Positions 54,303-64,000 of a stretch of DNA of 64,000 nt are shown in pieces (the stretch's first letter is position 1; every line of letters starts with the position of its first letter). The notes under the pieces were generated by a model. The model did not search any database. It saw only the letters and a list, made by a program, of their open reading frames with translations, and was not told where the DNA came from. This DNA comes from Rusavskia elegans (lineage: Eukaryota; Ascomycota; Lecanoromycetes; Teloschistales; Teloschistaceae), in the NCBI GenBank assembly GCA_011316305.1, contig SAUG01000006.1:124001-188000 (forward strand), written 5' to 3'. The position numbers were made by a program, and so were the translations under genes.

Positions 54303-55087
54303 TCATGTTCCTCTTGAGCGACCTCTTGGGCCTCTGCCGATACCACTCCCAGCTCGAGCGACTCTGGACCCACTTGGCCTTGCTGGAGTCATTGAACCGC
54401 GTTGAGAAGCCGATGGACCAGAGCTTCCTCCTCGGGAAAAGCTTCGGCCCCTGCCTCTCGCACCTCGCGATGACTTTGTGCCGGTATTTTCCAGCCTCTT
54501 TCTGTCGTCTTCCTCGGCTTTTCTGGCTCGAGCCTCGCGCCGCTGCACTTCTTCCAGCTCGCGCCTTTCCTTTTCCTGTTGCTTGAGAAGGCTCTCGTTC
54601 TCGATGTCGGCCATATCCTGTGTAGCACCATGCCAAGAAGGGTCAAGAATCAAGCGTTGGTTATGCTCGGTCTGGGAGAGGATGCGCGTCCAGGTGTTCA
54701 GTAGGGTGGAGGCATCGTTCACGGTGCGAGAGACAGTCTATACGATACGGTCAACGCTTGTTGATTTGACTGTTCCGGCTGCATCTATCATACATCCATA
54801 TTGCCTCGGGCGTGCTCCAGACTGTCTACCACGCCCTCGATGACCTGGTTAATGTTCCTGATTCCAGCCAATTCCTTGCGTAGAGCGGCCTCGCGCGCTT
54901 CTTCGCTGCCATTTTCTGCATCCTCTGACCTGCGCGACTGTTGGACAGGGACTTCTTTGACATCAGGCTTGGTGCATTTGGGGCGTGGTTTTGTTTCTGG
55001 ACGCGATGGGGAAGCGAAGAGAGCTTCGGTATCCTCGTCGGACAAGTCAAGATCCTCTACCTTTGGAGTCGCAGCACTCGAAGCCAT
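54303..55087 (-). CDS. duo1: DASH complex subunit Duo1
   Basis: Duo1 is part of the fungal DASH/Dam1 ring that couples kinetochores to spindle microtubules. Exons on the complement are 55087-54794 and 54737-54303 (56-nt intron, phase 0), giving 242 residues. The first half has an acidic start (VEDLDLSDEDTEALFASPSR), then the Duo1 core EEAREAALRKELAGIRNINQ followed by VIEGVVDSLEHARGNMD. Across the intron it continues TVSRTVNDASTLLNTWTRIL, SQTEHNQRLILDPSWHGATQ and DMADIENESLLKQQEKERRE. The C-terminus is Arg/Gly/Ser-rich, as in other filamentous-fungal Duo1 proteins. Start chosen at ATG 55087; the in-frame TTG upstream is not needed. Confidence 0.93.
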
Positions 55088-55528
55088 ACTCAAGCATACG
55101 TGGAGAGAGAGATCGACGATAGGGACTCAAACCATTGCCCACTCTTGTATTCATACTTGTTGTCTCCATGCTTTGATTGTTGAAATCGAAGCGCCGATGA
55201 TGCCGCGCTTGGCGCGCTTATTCAAAACGACCAGCCACTCAAATTCCTCCACCAGCCATGTCGTCCCTTCAACAATGTTGTTGCTTGCCTCTCTTTCCCT
55301 TCACTACCTAGAGCACAACCCAAAATTTTGAAATCCACATAGCAGCTATTTGGCTTAAACTATTGTGCGTTGCTCTTTTCATCCTCCCAGTGGTTTGATC
55401 TGCGCGATAATTGAGCATAGCCTATTGTTACTCATATCGTTGCCTTCGAATTCTATCAACAGTTCCGATCAACACTTGGCTCAGAGCATGCGAACGACAT
55501 CTGTCTGTTGTCCAGCCTGATCCTCATA
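55088..55528. promoter_or_regulatory. Divergent promoter region (Duo1 / unknown gene)
   Basis: These 441 nt lie between divergent start codons and should hold both promoters. No other feature was assigned. Confidence 0.45.
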
Positions 55529-56944
55529 ATGACAACAACCCCGCCGCCTCGAGCTATTGTACACACCCCACCAACACCACTTCACGGCGCTAAGTTTGAT
55601 AATCGTCAACACTCAACTACCCGGAAGAGCACGCGTCAAGCATCCCGACGATCACAACGTGCAGTCCATACACCTCCGCCAGTTTCCGTTGCCTATCCCT
55701 CGAAGTCTCGATTTGCTGCAGACGTTTACTCGCCTCCGTCTTCTGCCCATACCTCACCGCATTTAAGAGCTACTAAACGGCGGCGAGGGAATCCCATCGA
55801 CGATTCCCCCCAGGTAAATTTCGAGTCGTCTCCTGGCAGCAGTTTCAGCATGAATCCATCCCCCAACTCCAATGATCCTTCCTTTCCCGAGCAGGGGTCA
55901 TTGAACCAATCTATTGGCATGCTTCCTACACCAGCGAAAACACCTCGCAAACAAGATCTGCGCAAAGCTACCGAGCTCCAATCCGCCGCACGAGTTTTAT
56001 TTCCAACAAGACTTGACAAGGTTGAAGATGCGATGCCTACCAAGAAAGGACGCAGAGGAAAGAAGAACGTCGGTTTTTCCTTGGACAGCTCTGGCGAAGA
56101 CCAGGAGTCGACAAGCGCAATCCAGATTTTCACCGACTCGAAAGACAAGGTCCCAGAATTGGATCTGGGTGAAGATAATCCTTTTATCGAAAAGCCGAAG
56201 ACTACCATCTCTCCCGAACCCACCAAGACTTCGGGACGGCGAGGCCGAAAGAGCCACGTCAAGCCTAATCCTCAGATCGAGGAAGCTTTTAACCATGAGG
56301 AGGGAATGGTTTACGTCTTGTAAGTAGCACCTACCCTGCTTTAGGGAATGCTTGAGCTGACCAAACCTCTCCAAAGCCGTGGCAAGAAGATGTTCCGCCG
56401 ATTCACGCCCGACCCCGAACATCCAAACCTAAGTTCCGAGGAAACAGAAATCGAAGGCTCGACCTCACCACGTCTTCGCCCCCTCACACGTTCTTCCGTC
56501 AAACCCCGCCTCCTCTTCCCAACGGAGAAACAACGTCGCGAGCGCGAGCTCGCAGAGGAAGAAGCCCTTACAGACATCGAGGACACCCATCCCGTTGAAA
56601 AGAAAGAGAAGAAACCCATCACCCCTATCAAGCAATCTTTCGCACACCCTGCAACTCCGCCCACTACCGGCCATGCTACTAGATCCGTGACGAAGCAGGC
56701 TGCGACCCATAATGGTGGTAGTTCTCCTTTTGGACCGTCGGTGCCGGATGTCGTAATCGAGGGTTTGCCGTCGTCGGGAGAACGCAGATCGAGGAAGAAA
56801 ACCAGTCCGTTTGATGCGTGGCAGAGGACTAAATCTGGATCTTCTGCTGGGCATGGGAAGGGGAAGAAGAGAGGGGTGGAACAAGTGGAGGATGCTGGTG
56901 GGGAGGTGGGGGGTAAGAGGACGAAGTCTAATACGGCTCCTTGA
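55529..56944 (+). CDS. Uncharacterised basic Pro/Ser-rich nuclear-type protein
   Basis: I do not recognise a named family. Exons are 55529-56319 and 56377-56944 with a 57-nt intron (GAGCTGACC branch), giving 452 residues. The start has Pro/Thr runs (MTTTPPPRAIVHTPPTPLHG). A conserved-looking block follows: MLPTPAKTPRKQDLRKATEL, then QSAARVLFPTR. Basic patches (KKGRRGKKN, GRRGRKSH) could be nuclear signals or AT-hook-like. Across the intron the motif MVYVLF... becomes MVYVFRGKKMFRRFTPDPEH, a compact aromatic/basic segment. TP/SP sites are frequent, as in cell-cycle kinase substrates. The first block resembles short motifs seen in fungal G1/S repressors, but the defining motif of Whi5/Nrm1 was not found, so that link is not claimed. 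Confidence 0.75.
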
Positions 56945-57829
56945 TGCTGGGATTACGGAATTCTGTCGGTGGATCTTGCTGTCGAGGATCACATGGGTCA
57001 AACATGCGTACAATTGGTGAAGAAGGCTGGGCTGTAGAACATGCTTATGTGTTTTATGGACTCTACGTTTTACGTCGTGGCTCATCGCCCAGTGACCAGT
57101 TCAAAGGGCAAGGGCAACAACTCGACGCCCATCATTAGGGATGATAGGTCTGGATGCGAAATGCAGGACTGGGACAATCGAGATAATGTGTAAGCGATGT
57201 CCAGGCCAAGTTGAATTGAAATTGAATTACTAGAAGTTAGGATGAAATCCCAAGCATGCCCTGGTTAAAGTTTATTACCAGAATCAAGTCTTGAGGGAAT
57301 GGATGAGGGATCATTCTAGCATTCGTCCAATATCAAACTAAAGTATTTGTTATTATCCCTGCCCATGAGGTTTGACCACATGTCTCTACGACGACTCGCT
57401 CAGGTACTCCGTACAGGCGTCTGTATCCCCATCAGGCTTGTTACTGAGCGTGCTTGTCGAAAGTCAAGACTAGAGATTGCCATAGACCGAGGTGGCAATA
57501 TCGCCATCTCTTATGCACCTTTTCCTGTCACGAAGGAGATAAGATCAGGTCATACGTGGCATTTATGTATGTGGTTGCCGAGATGTGATGACTTTACCGA
57601 CATCGTCCTGTCTAACCAAGACATGGAGGCCCCTCGTGAAATATAAGAACAGGCATGCAGGAAATATGTGTGACGGTCCTCGTCTCAAAAGCCGCCACTT
57701 ATCCGCAGGGGCCGTGTCTTATGAAAAACATCAAGAAGCGGCTGCTTGTGCACTCCTTTTCTCACCACTTTCGCAATCGCATACTTCGCAGAATGGGGTT
57801 CAATCTGGTGCGAAACCGCAAAAATGTTT
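56945..57829. other. Convergent 3' spacer (unknown protein / TFIIB)
   Basis: These 885 nt lie between convergent stop codons, long for a 3' spacer here. Short ORFs (for example 57347-57646 +) lack any recognisable content. Confidence 0.45.
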
Positions 57830-58995
57830 CTAAGCAAGAGGTAAACGTTTGAAATCCGCCCTACCGTCCGCGATCCATTCCGGCTTGACCAGACGCTCTT
57901 TGTTGGGCAGCATCAATTTGAAAGCATTGCGGATCGTCCCGTCGCTGACGCCAGCAACGATAGAGACGTCCTTAGCGCTTCTTGCCTCGCCGGCAAGATA
58001 TGAGGCCATGTAGATGCACGCTGCTGCCGTCGAGATGGGTGATCTGCCTGCAAGATCTCCAGTCGTTTCGGCTCTGATGGCGATGTCCTGGGACAAGGTG
58101 GTGCACTTCTGTGAAAGGTTGAGCTGGCTGCAGAAACGCAGGCAGAGGTCCTTCGGGGTGGTCGACTCCACGGCGGCATTGAAGCCGGAGCCGTTGGGAT
58201 CGGGGATACCTAGAGCCATGATGAGTATAGTAAAACAACGAGCGTTCTGAGATACGACAAAATTCGCTTACCACCTGCTTCTACGATGGCCGCGTTCGTC
58301 TTCTCGTTCCGACCGTTGAAGAACTTCTCCAAAGCTTTGAAGACCCGTCCAATTTCAGGCTTCGAGACTTTTGTCAAATCGAAGATTTCCCGAAAGGTAC
58401 GAGGCACCTTGCATTGGCGACAAGCAATGAAGATGCAGCCTGCGATTACCGTTTCCTGCGACTTGCCACGGAACGCATTCTCATCGATGGTAATCTTGAA
58501 CAGATGTTTGGCAGTATCAGAGACATTCTTCGGGATACCGATGCCGTCGCAAAGAGATCCAATCTCTTTATATGCAGCGAGTAGGGTCTTCGTGGATTTA
58601 TCGTGCGTGGCTTTATTTTGCGCACGACTGAGATCCCGACTCTTGGCTGAAGCCCCGCCAACAAAGGCAATATCCGTCTGGAGCTGAGCGCCATTCAACA
58701 ACGGATTTGCGCCGTCACCGACACGGGACGGGTCATCGTTGTTCTGGTCATCGTTTGTAAAGGTACGCCATTCCGAGCGAGTGTCGACGATGCGGTCGCC
58801 AAGTACCAGTCCGCAAGATCCACAGATGGTGTCGCCAGCCGAAAAATCTTCGACGATATTGGGGGGATCTTCCTTGCACTCTCTGCACATCAAGTTCAGG
58901 CTAAGATTTTCAACCCAAGGCTCTTGTGCTTTCACGGCTACTGTAGTACCGAGAGGAGGCCCCATGGGCACGACATGCGTCGGCGGGTTGGCCAT
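57830..58995 (-). CDS. sua7: Transcription initiation factor TFIIB
   Basis: TFIIB bridges TBP-DNA and RNA polymerase II. Exons on the complement are 58995-58272 and 58209-57830 (62-nt intron), giving 367 residues. The zinc ribbon uses C37, C40, C58 and C61 (MCRECKEDPP...ICGSC). The reader and linker region reads GLVLGDRIVDTRSEWRTFTN followed by DDQNNDDPSRVGD. Two cyclin folds follow: the first with KHLFKITIDENAFRGKSQE and IAGCIFIACRQCKVPRTFRE, the second with SPISTAAACIYMASYLAGEA and DVSIVAGVSDGTIRNAFKLM. The length is normal for the family. The frame stays open for about 75 codons upstream of the chosen ATG without another ATG, so a longer, spliced N-terminus cannot be excluded. It is divergent from the ATP synthase gene. 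Confidence 0.97.
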
Positions 58996-59883
58996 TTGGC
59001 TCAGAGTAGTGCGGTTACCGGCTCGTTTGCTAGGCTTTTTGGAAGGCGTGGGCGCATTGAGCTTCTTGTTGCAATGACGGACGAAGAGTGGGGAATACAG
59101 CTTGGCGGTGTGTATGGACGTTGACTTGAAACTGTCCGAGCTCGCCCGCCACAGAGCAACGAAGCCCCGGAAAGGTCGAGGAACGTTTGTGGCACGCTGC
59201 TGCGACAGGTACTGCTTTTGTCAGCTACATGTGGTGACAGCGACGACTGACACCACTGGACACCACCAAACACTACTCAGTCGCCAACAACAAAAAGTGA
59301 AATAGCAACACCTGTCAGATGCCCGAACCTCGTCCCCTTCGTACCGAACAGCGACAGGATCTTTTAGAGGGCACCAGGGGCAACAGAAACTACCTTTGTA
59401 GAACAGGTGCTGCACGGGCGAAGAGAGTCTTCCGTAGCGTAGATGAGGGTAGCAGCGCTGAGACGCTCTTTCACGGTGCAGTGAGAATGCAAACGATGAT
59501 ACTGAGCGGTGTTCTGCTGGATGCGAACCGACTACAACCAGTGAAGGTCTCTTGTGAGTATCCGAAAGCAGATGCCCCACAGATGAGTCGGCAAGCAAGA
59601 GTAGAGTGAAATGACTGACACCTCCCAGCCGTCTCTTGACAAGTGAATGTTTGTTAAGCAGAACGACCACGACGATGAACGGGACAGCCGGACAAAGGAA
59701 AGAAAGGCTGGTGAAGAACGGATGCTGGTGTGAAAATGAGTCAGCATCCAGGTCACGTGATCATCAGCCCTGAGCTAGACTCAGAGGAGGACTAGCATCA
59801 CTTCATATGAGAAGAAAGCTTTGCAGACGGACAACATACGATACCAGCCCACCTCTGACACCGACTGGTGAACGGTTCTCATC
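58996..59883. promoter_or_regulatory. Divergent promoter region (TFIIB / ATP synthase subunit h)
   Basis: These 888 nt lie between divergent start codons. The TFIIB-proximal ~230 nt are open in the TFIIB frame on the minus strand up to a TGA next to an AAAAGCAG acceptor-like site near 59216-59224. Other ORFs (59319-59609 +, 59221-59670 -) look spurious. Confidence 0.45.
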
Positions 59884-60364
59884 ATGATTCGGCCTTCCCT
59901 CATCGTAAGGGTCTCAATCAATTCGTAGATTGATAAAAGGCTGATGTTAAGTAGCGTTCTTCAGCGCTCCGAATGGTACGCCCGCAATTCATTCAGCACA
60001 GGCGAGCATTCTCAACTCCCAACAGCGTCCTACGAGGTACGAATATCATATGATCCACGGTAGAATTGCTGATCAAATGGGCGATCTAGGAGATCTCGTC
60101 CAGGATCTGTATCTAAGAGAAATACGAGCCTACAAGCCGCCTCCGCTTAAACCCTCAGATTCCGAAGGTCACGTCCAGAAATTCTCCGCCCCGAAAGCTC
60201 CGCAATCACCAGACGAAGGCGACATCGCACAAGACCTCAAAGCCTATGAGAACCAGCAGGTTGAACTCGAAGGTCAAGCTGCCTCTGGAGAGTCAGGAGC
60301 GGCCGAGGAGAGCTGGTTTGAAGACGAGGAGGATGACGAGGAACATGCTGCAGCCGCTCATTGA
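59884..60364 (+). CDS. atp14: Mitochondrial ATP synthase subunit h (Atp14)
   Basis: Subunit h is a small peripheral-stalk protein of the F1Fo ATP synthase in the inner mitochondrial membrane. Exons are 59884-59904, 59955-60036 and 60090-60364 (introns 50 and 53 nt), giving 125 residues. The first exon is 21 nt (MIRPSLI). The spliced N-terminus is Arg-rich without acidic residues (RSSALRMVRPQFIQHRRAFS), a typical presequence. The mature part begins DLVQDLYLREIRAYKPPPLK and continues PSDSEGHVQKFSAPKAPQSP, with an acidic C-terminal tail (ESWFEDEEDDEE). These blocks match fungal subunit h. An ATG at 60050 inside the second intron would give a shorter product lacking a targeting signal and is rejected. 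Confidence 0.89.
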
Positions 60365-61155
60365 TGGCAGATATTACAAGACGTCTGGACTTGATTGAAT
60401 TGTAACATACTACGGTGGCTGTATTCACTTTGTCAATCCATCGATCTGGCATTGTTCGTCTGAAGCATCCCCAGAAGCCATACTTCTTTCTTCGGAATGA
60501 TTCGCGACAATCCCGTAGGCTGGCATGACTCCGATATGTTGATCTTCCATAACAAGTCCTCTTTCGTGCAATGGGTACCATCGTTCTTGAATCAGGCCAA
60601 ACTGTGGTATGTAACATCCAGATCGATTGACCGAATCACAACCACTGCCGACATTGCATGTCACTCAATTGATGTATTTTTATTTTTTTGAGAAGAAAAA
60701 GGCTGGGAGTAGTCCCTCTCCAAAAGCGGTTGACGTCGAAACCTGAGTCGATCCACAGGAGCCTATATGCTCTTGGATCGCTGGATTTTATAGACCTCTT
60801 CCTCTCGCATCGAAAATCAAAGCCAATTCTCGTCGGTAGCCACCTGAAATGAGAGTAGCGAGCATCCGATCTCCTCTTTCCGGAGTCAGTGCGCTAGTGT
60901 GAACACAGTAAGACTTCCGGACGGTAGGAAGTGCTGAAACGTTTGGTATCTACCAACCCAGGTTCCTTCCATTAAAATTCCCAGCAAAAGATTTCCCCGC
61001 TTTAGCTATTCATCGGCATGACGTGTAGCAGTATACGGCACGGGTTTACAATACATATGATCCAGCTCGACTGGCTTTCACGACGCCTGCGCGAGGCAAG
61101 AGGCAAGAGAGCGGCACTTTTACAACAACCACAAGTTCTGATATGAGTTGACGCC
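60365..61155. other. Intergenic spacer upstream of the aquaglyceroporin gene
   Basis: These 791 nt lie between two + strand genes. A T-rich run is at about 60674-60689. No gene was seen. Confidence 0.45.
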
Positions 61156-62796
61156 ATGGATCCTTCAGCCCCATCCAAAGTAAAACGGGTTTCTACTGTC
61201 CGATCTCGTTTTGGCCTCCAGCCAAATGCGCCGCTTGATGAAGAACATCAGGATCTTGACCATCATGAGCTGCTATGGAGTCGTATACGCCTTGCCATGC
61301 GGGAGCCTTTTGCCGAATTTTTCGGGACCTTCATCATGGTTCTCTTTGGGGACGGAAGTGTAGCACAGGTACCCTTCGATGCGCCAGTGCATGACAGCAA
61401 TCGCTCAATTTGGCCGTTCACAGGTGCTGCTTTCTGCTGGACTGGAAACCGCGCCCGGTGGGAATGGATTCGGCGAGTATCAATCGATTTCCTGGGGGTA
61501 AGTTGCAGTGATACAAGTCCAAACAAGACACCGACGAGCACGACTCCCACTCGATCCAATTCACACAACTCATCAGTATCCCATCTGGGTCTTTCAAACT
61601 CAAGCAAGTAGTAACTGTACTCGTGATGTTGTCTTCTCTATTACTCCTGTAATGAAGACAACAAGAAGAGGAGGCATTCCTTGCAGTCCTTCCTCTCGAA
61701 CAATAATCCACCAAAACTACCGGCTAATACCCTTCATAGCTGGGGCCTAGGCGTCATGCTAGGCATCTATGTGGCAGGTGAGTACCAGCATCATTGCCGT
61801 CGTTACCTCGTGTTGCGGCGATTGAAAGACTCTACATAGGAGACAGCGGTGGCTTTCTAAACCCCGCGATTACCTTCTGCTTTTGTCTGTACCGAAAATT
61901 GCCTGTGAGCTTTCGAAGTCGAATGGAAGACCCTGGCGTTGCTAAACCATCTCAGTGGCGTCGCTTTCCGATATACTTGATAGCACAATTTCTGGGCGGC
62001 TTTTGCGCAGCTGGCGTCATTTATGTATGTTCTGATATAGAGGCCCTACCCTTGAGCGAACCCGGAGGTCGAAAGCCATCGTGACCTGATCTTGTATAGG
62101 CGAATTGTGTTGCTGCCATCAACTCTTTTGAGGGAGCTGGAATTCGAACGGTACCGCCATCGCCAACCGCCACAGCTGGCATTTTCTGCACATATCCTCA
62201 GGTAAACATAGATACATTGTCCTATATGATCCCAGAGTCATTCCATGGCACGCAGCTAATTCATCTCTGTAAGGCTTTCTTGACCAAAACGAACCAATTC
62301 TTCTCCGAGTTCATCACTGCTACATTGCTCATGTTTGTTATTTTCGCACTCAAGGATGAAACCAACCGAGGTGCGATGGGGAAAACTGGAGCTGGCCCAT
62401 TCTTTCCACTGGCGCTCTTTTTTCTCATCATTGGGTTGGGGGCTTGTTTCGGATACGAGACAGTATGCTGACCGCCTTTGCCATAATATGAGTACTTAAT
62501 GAATGCTGACCATACAGGGCTACGCGATCAATCTTGCCCGAGATTTTGGGCCCAGATTGATGTCATATGCAGTGGGCTACGGGCCTGCCGTCTGGTCCGC
62601 TGGTGACTACTATTTTTGGGTTCCCATAGTTGCGAGCTTCTTGGGGTGTACATTTGGGGGGTTTCTCTACGATGTTTTCATCTACACCGGTCCCGAGAGC
62701 CCGATCAATACACCCTGGCTCGGGTTGAAACGTATTATTCGACCTAGTGTGCCTTCGTCTCAGCGAATCAAGGAATCGGAGAGGAGTAGCGCATAG
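61156..62796 (+). CDS. Aquaglyceroporin (MIP family, Fps1-like)
   Basis: This is a plasma-membrane glycerol/water channel. Exons are 61156-61368, 61424-61497, 61740-61777, 61840-62024, 62100-62201, 62274-62462 and 62518-62796, giving 359 residues. After a ~50-residue cytosolic N-terminus come six hydrophobic segments, starting EPFAEFFGTFIMVLFGDGSV. The first half-helix motif is NPA at residues 116-118 (GGFLNPAITF). The second is NLA at 272-274 (GYAINLARDFGPR) where most aquaporins have NPA. The Asp (ARD) after the second motif is the glycerol-facilitator mark. The C-terminus has YYFWVPIVASFLGCTFGGFL and YDVFIYTGPESP. The second intron is 242 nt, against 55-75 nt for the others. Glycerol export or uptake under osmotic change is the expected role. 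Confidence 0.95.
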
Positions 62797-63427
62797 TCTG
62801 GTGATCTTCTTACGAGAACCGGTGGTTCGGATCTGTTATGCAGCCGTGAAGGAGGTGCAGGATCTCTTTATCGTCTGCAGAACGTGCATGCATATTCACC
62901 CGAGCTTGCTATCTAGCATTCGAATTCAGGGGAGAATGGAGCATAAGACCATGCAAGACGAACATCAGGAAGATCTGAGAGAGACTTGGAGGTGCGTTTG
63001 ATGATGTACAAATATTGTATATAGACAGTGTCTGGGTTGTAATTCTTGCCGATCTAATCCGCCAAACGTTCTCGTTGCTGGGTATTAATACCTTATCGTC
63101 CGGAAGTGTGATAGCGCCAAGCACTGTGATTCCCAATCTGGAGTACAGTACGTACCTGACCCAACGTCAGCCAGAGCACCAGCGCAACAATTCTCGGTTC
63201 TATTTCCTTCTTGTATTCTACTTTCTAGGTGCTCATTCACTTCACATTCGTTTAGACCTCTTTTTGCTCCTTCGGTGCTGCCAAGTTGTGGAATATTTCC
63301 TCGCCATGTCACCTCCAACCTTTACAGCATGAAGGCAGTCGACACTCATTGGCCTTGCATTTACTTCTGCAAGTGATGCCCTTGTCTGTTGCGGGTGAGG
63401 GTGCCCTGTCGGCAGATCCGTCTGGCA
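62797..63427. other. Intergenic spacer upstream of the partial gene
   Basis: These 631 nt lie between two + strand genes. ORFs here lack features. A short ATG ORF at 63376-63450 overlaps the start of the next gene in another frame and could be a uORF or a first exon. Confidence 0.4.
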
Positions 63428-64000
63428 ATGACATCTGGCCTCGCTGATGAATATCCGTCATCATCGACTGAGTCAACCAATGGTTTCAACTACAAAGAAA
63501 ACGCTTCCACTACGCCCGACCGCTCGAACGCATCCGAAAAGAATATCATCAATGGGTTTATTCGTTCTGCAAGCTCGACACAGCTAGTCACCCTTCCCGG
63601 ACCGAACGTGACGCCGGGCGAGAATCCTCTACGCCGAACACTATCAGAGAACGTGCTCATCGACTCCCAGGGAAATGCGCCTGATGTTCGGTACAGGGGA
63701 AACATTGGCAATCATACTCAGGTACAACATGCGGAAAATGGAGGGGAAAGAAACACGAAGCACGCAATACCATTGGGACTAGGACCCAAGATTGCCGTGT
63801 CACGATTTAGCTTGGATCCGCCAGGCGTCGAAGAAGAAGAAGAAGAAGAAGAAGACGAAGAAGTGCTGAAGTTGCATGGGACGAGGAGATCTCAGCCACC
63901 TATACAAGATGATAAGGTCTCTTCCATCCCACGATCTCTCTCAAGGTTTGCGCGAAGGTCATGGGTCTCCAGGTCGAGATCCTCGTCCCCTTCACCCCTA
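63428..64000 (+). CDS. N-terminus of an unknown protein, cut by the window edge
   Basis: The frame from ATG 63428 is open for 191 codons to the last base of the window. The segment is hydrophilic and Ser/Arg/Asn-rich, with FIRSASSTQLVTLPGPN, NPLRRTLSENVLIDSQGN, a run of eight Glu encoded by (GAA)8, and an Arg/Ser-rich end (FARRSWVSRSRSSSPSPL). It looks like the disordered N-terminal region of a larger regulatory protein. I cannot name a family. The start is tentative: a different ATG at 63376 followed by a possible donor (GCGGGTGAGG) would allow a spliced start. Confidence 0.6.
   Translation, partial: MTSGLADEYPSSSTESTNGFNYKENASTTPDRSNASEKNIINGFIRSASSTQLVTLPGPNVTPGENPLRRTLSENVLIDSQGNAPDVRYRGNIGNHTQVQHAENGGERNTKHAIPLGLGPKIAVSRFSLDPPGVEEEEEEEEDEEVLKLHGTRRSQPPIQDDKVSSIPRSLSRFARRSWVSRSRSSSPSPL
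63830..63853 (+). repeat. (GAA)8 trinucleotide repeat in coding sequence
   Basis: Eight perfect GAA units, then GAC GAA GAA, encode a poly-Glu run in the partial gene at the window edge. Such tracts vary in length between strains. Confidence 0.92.

Noticed and set aside
55529..56944. Assignment of the unknown gene to Whi5/Nrm1 G1/S repressors
   Set aside because: TP-rich composition and a PTPAKTPRK motif are suggestive, but the defining motif of that family was not found.
59221..59670. 149-codon minus-strand ORF upstream of TFIIB
   Set aside because: No domain, overlaps a probable promoter, and competes with a + strand ORF of similar quality; neither is convincing.
1..64000. Search for tRNA genes, CRISPR arrays, transposons and secondary-metabolite core genes
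   Set aside because: No B-box-like tRNA context, no regular spacer repeats, no transposase or reverse transcriptase, and no PKS/NRPS/terpene synthase motif was seen by eye; a tool-based scan was not possible.

Overview
The window comes from the nuclear genome of a filamentous ascomycete (Pezizomycotina). The evidence is short introns of 45-93 nt with a clear CTRAC/CTAAC branch point just before the 3' splice site, dense genes on both strands, and fungal-only families: the DASH subunit Duo1, SAGA Spt8, DUF7918, DUF7730, fungal myosin II and mitochondrial ATP synthase subunit h. The protein sequences look Eurotiomycete-like, but I cannot name the species. I see no transposon, no tRNA or rRNA, no CRISPR array, and no polyketide or non-ribosomal peptide cluster.

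Layout: 23 protein-coding genes, modelled here exon by exon. 1.0-6.3 kb: Spt8 (SAGA) and a DUF7918 nuclear-type protein, both +. 6.7-14.1 kb: a complete class II myosin heavy chain (-). 14.7-19.4 kb: a Red1/ZFC3H1-like zinc-finger protein (+), divergent from myosin. 20.0-22.1 kb: a Cti6-like PHD protein (-). 23.5-25.5 kb: an uncharacterised Cys/Lys-rich protein (+). 26.3-27.8 kb: the mRNA-export adaptor Mlo3/Yra1/ALYREF (+). 28.3-29.5 kb: a STRAP-like WD40 protein (-). 30.7-36.2 kb: an NFX1-type zinc-finger helicase of the ZNFX1/Hrr1/SAD-3 group (+). 37.1 kb: a small acidic protein. 38.1-39.6 kb: a PARP-type zinc-finger/AT-hook protein (-). 40.1-43.2 kb: a large, probably mitochondrial helical-repeat protein (+). 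44.0-46.0 kb: an S6K/Psk1/Ypk3-like AGC kinase (+). 46.9-50.4 kb: a secreted double-psi beta-barrel protein, a DUF7730 protein and a secreted Ser/Thr-rich protein. 51.1-54.0 kb: retromer Vps35 (+). 54.3-55.1 kb: DASH Duo1 (-). 55.5-56.9 kb: an unknown basic Pro/Ser-rich protein (+). 57.8-59.0 kb: TFIIB (-). 59.9-60.4 kb: ATP synthase subunit h (+). 61.2-62.8 kb: an Fps1-like aquaglyceroporin (+). 63.4 kb to the edge: the N-terminus of an unknown protein.

Most of this is housekeeping DNA. The most suggestive pattern lies between 14.7 and 39.6 kb. Homologues of factors tied in fission yeast or Neurospora to nuclear RNA elimination, RNA export and RNA silencing (Red1-like, Mlo3, Hrr1/ZNFX1-like) sit close together, with chromatin readers of HDAC-complex type (Cti6-like) and PARP-finger/AT-hook type between them. 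They are on both strands and are not an operon, so any functional link is inference.

Several genes contain splicing oddities that simple ORF calling misses: in-frame 48-57 nt introns without stops (Spt8, Vps35 and the 23.5-kb gene), a 23-nt micro-exon in Vps35, a 10-nt first coding exon in the STRAP gene, and a GC-AG intron inside the RRM of the ALYREF homologue.
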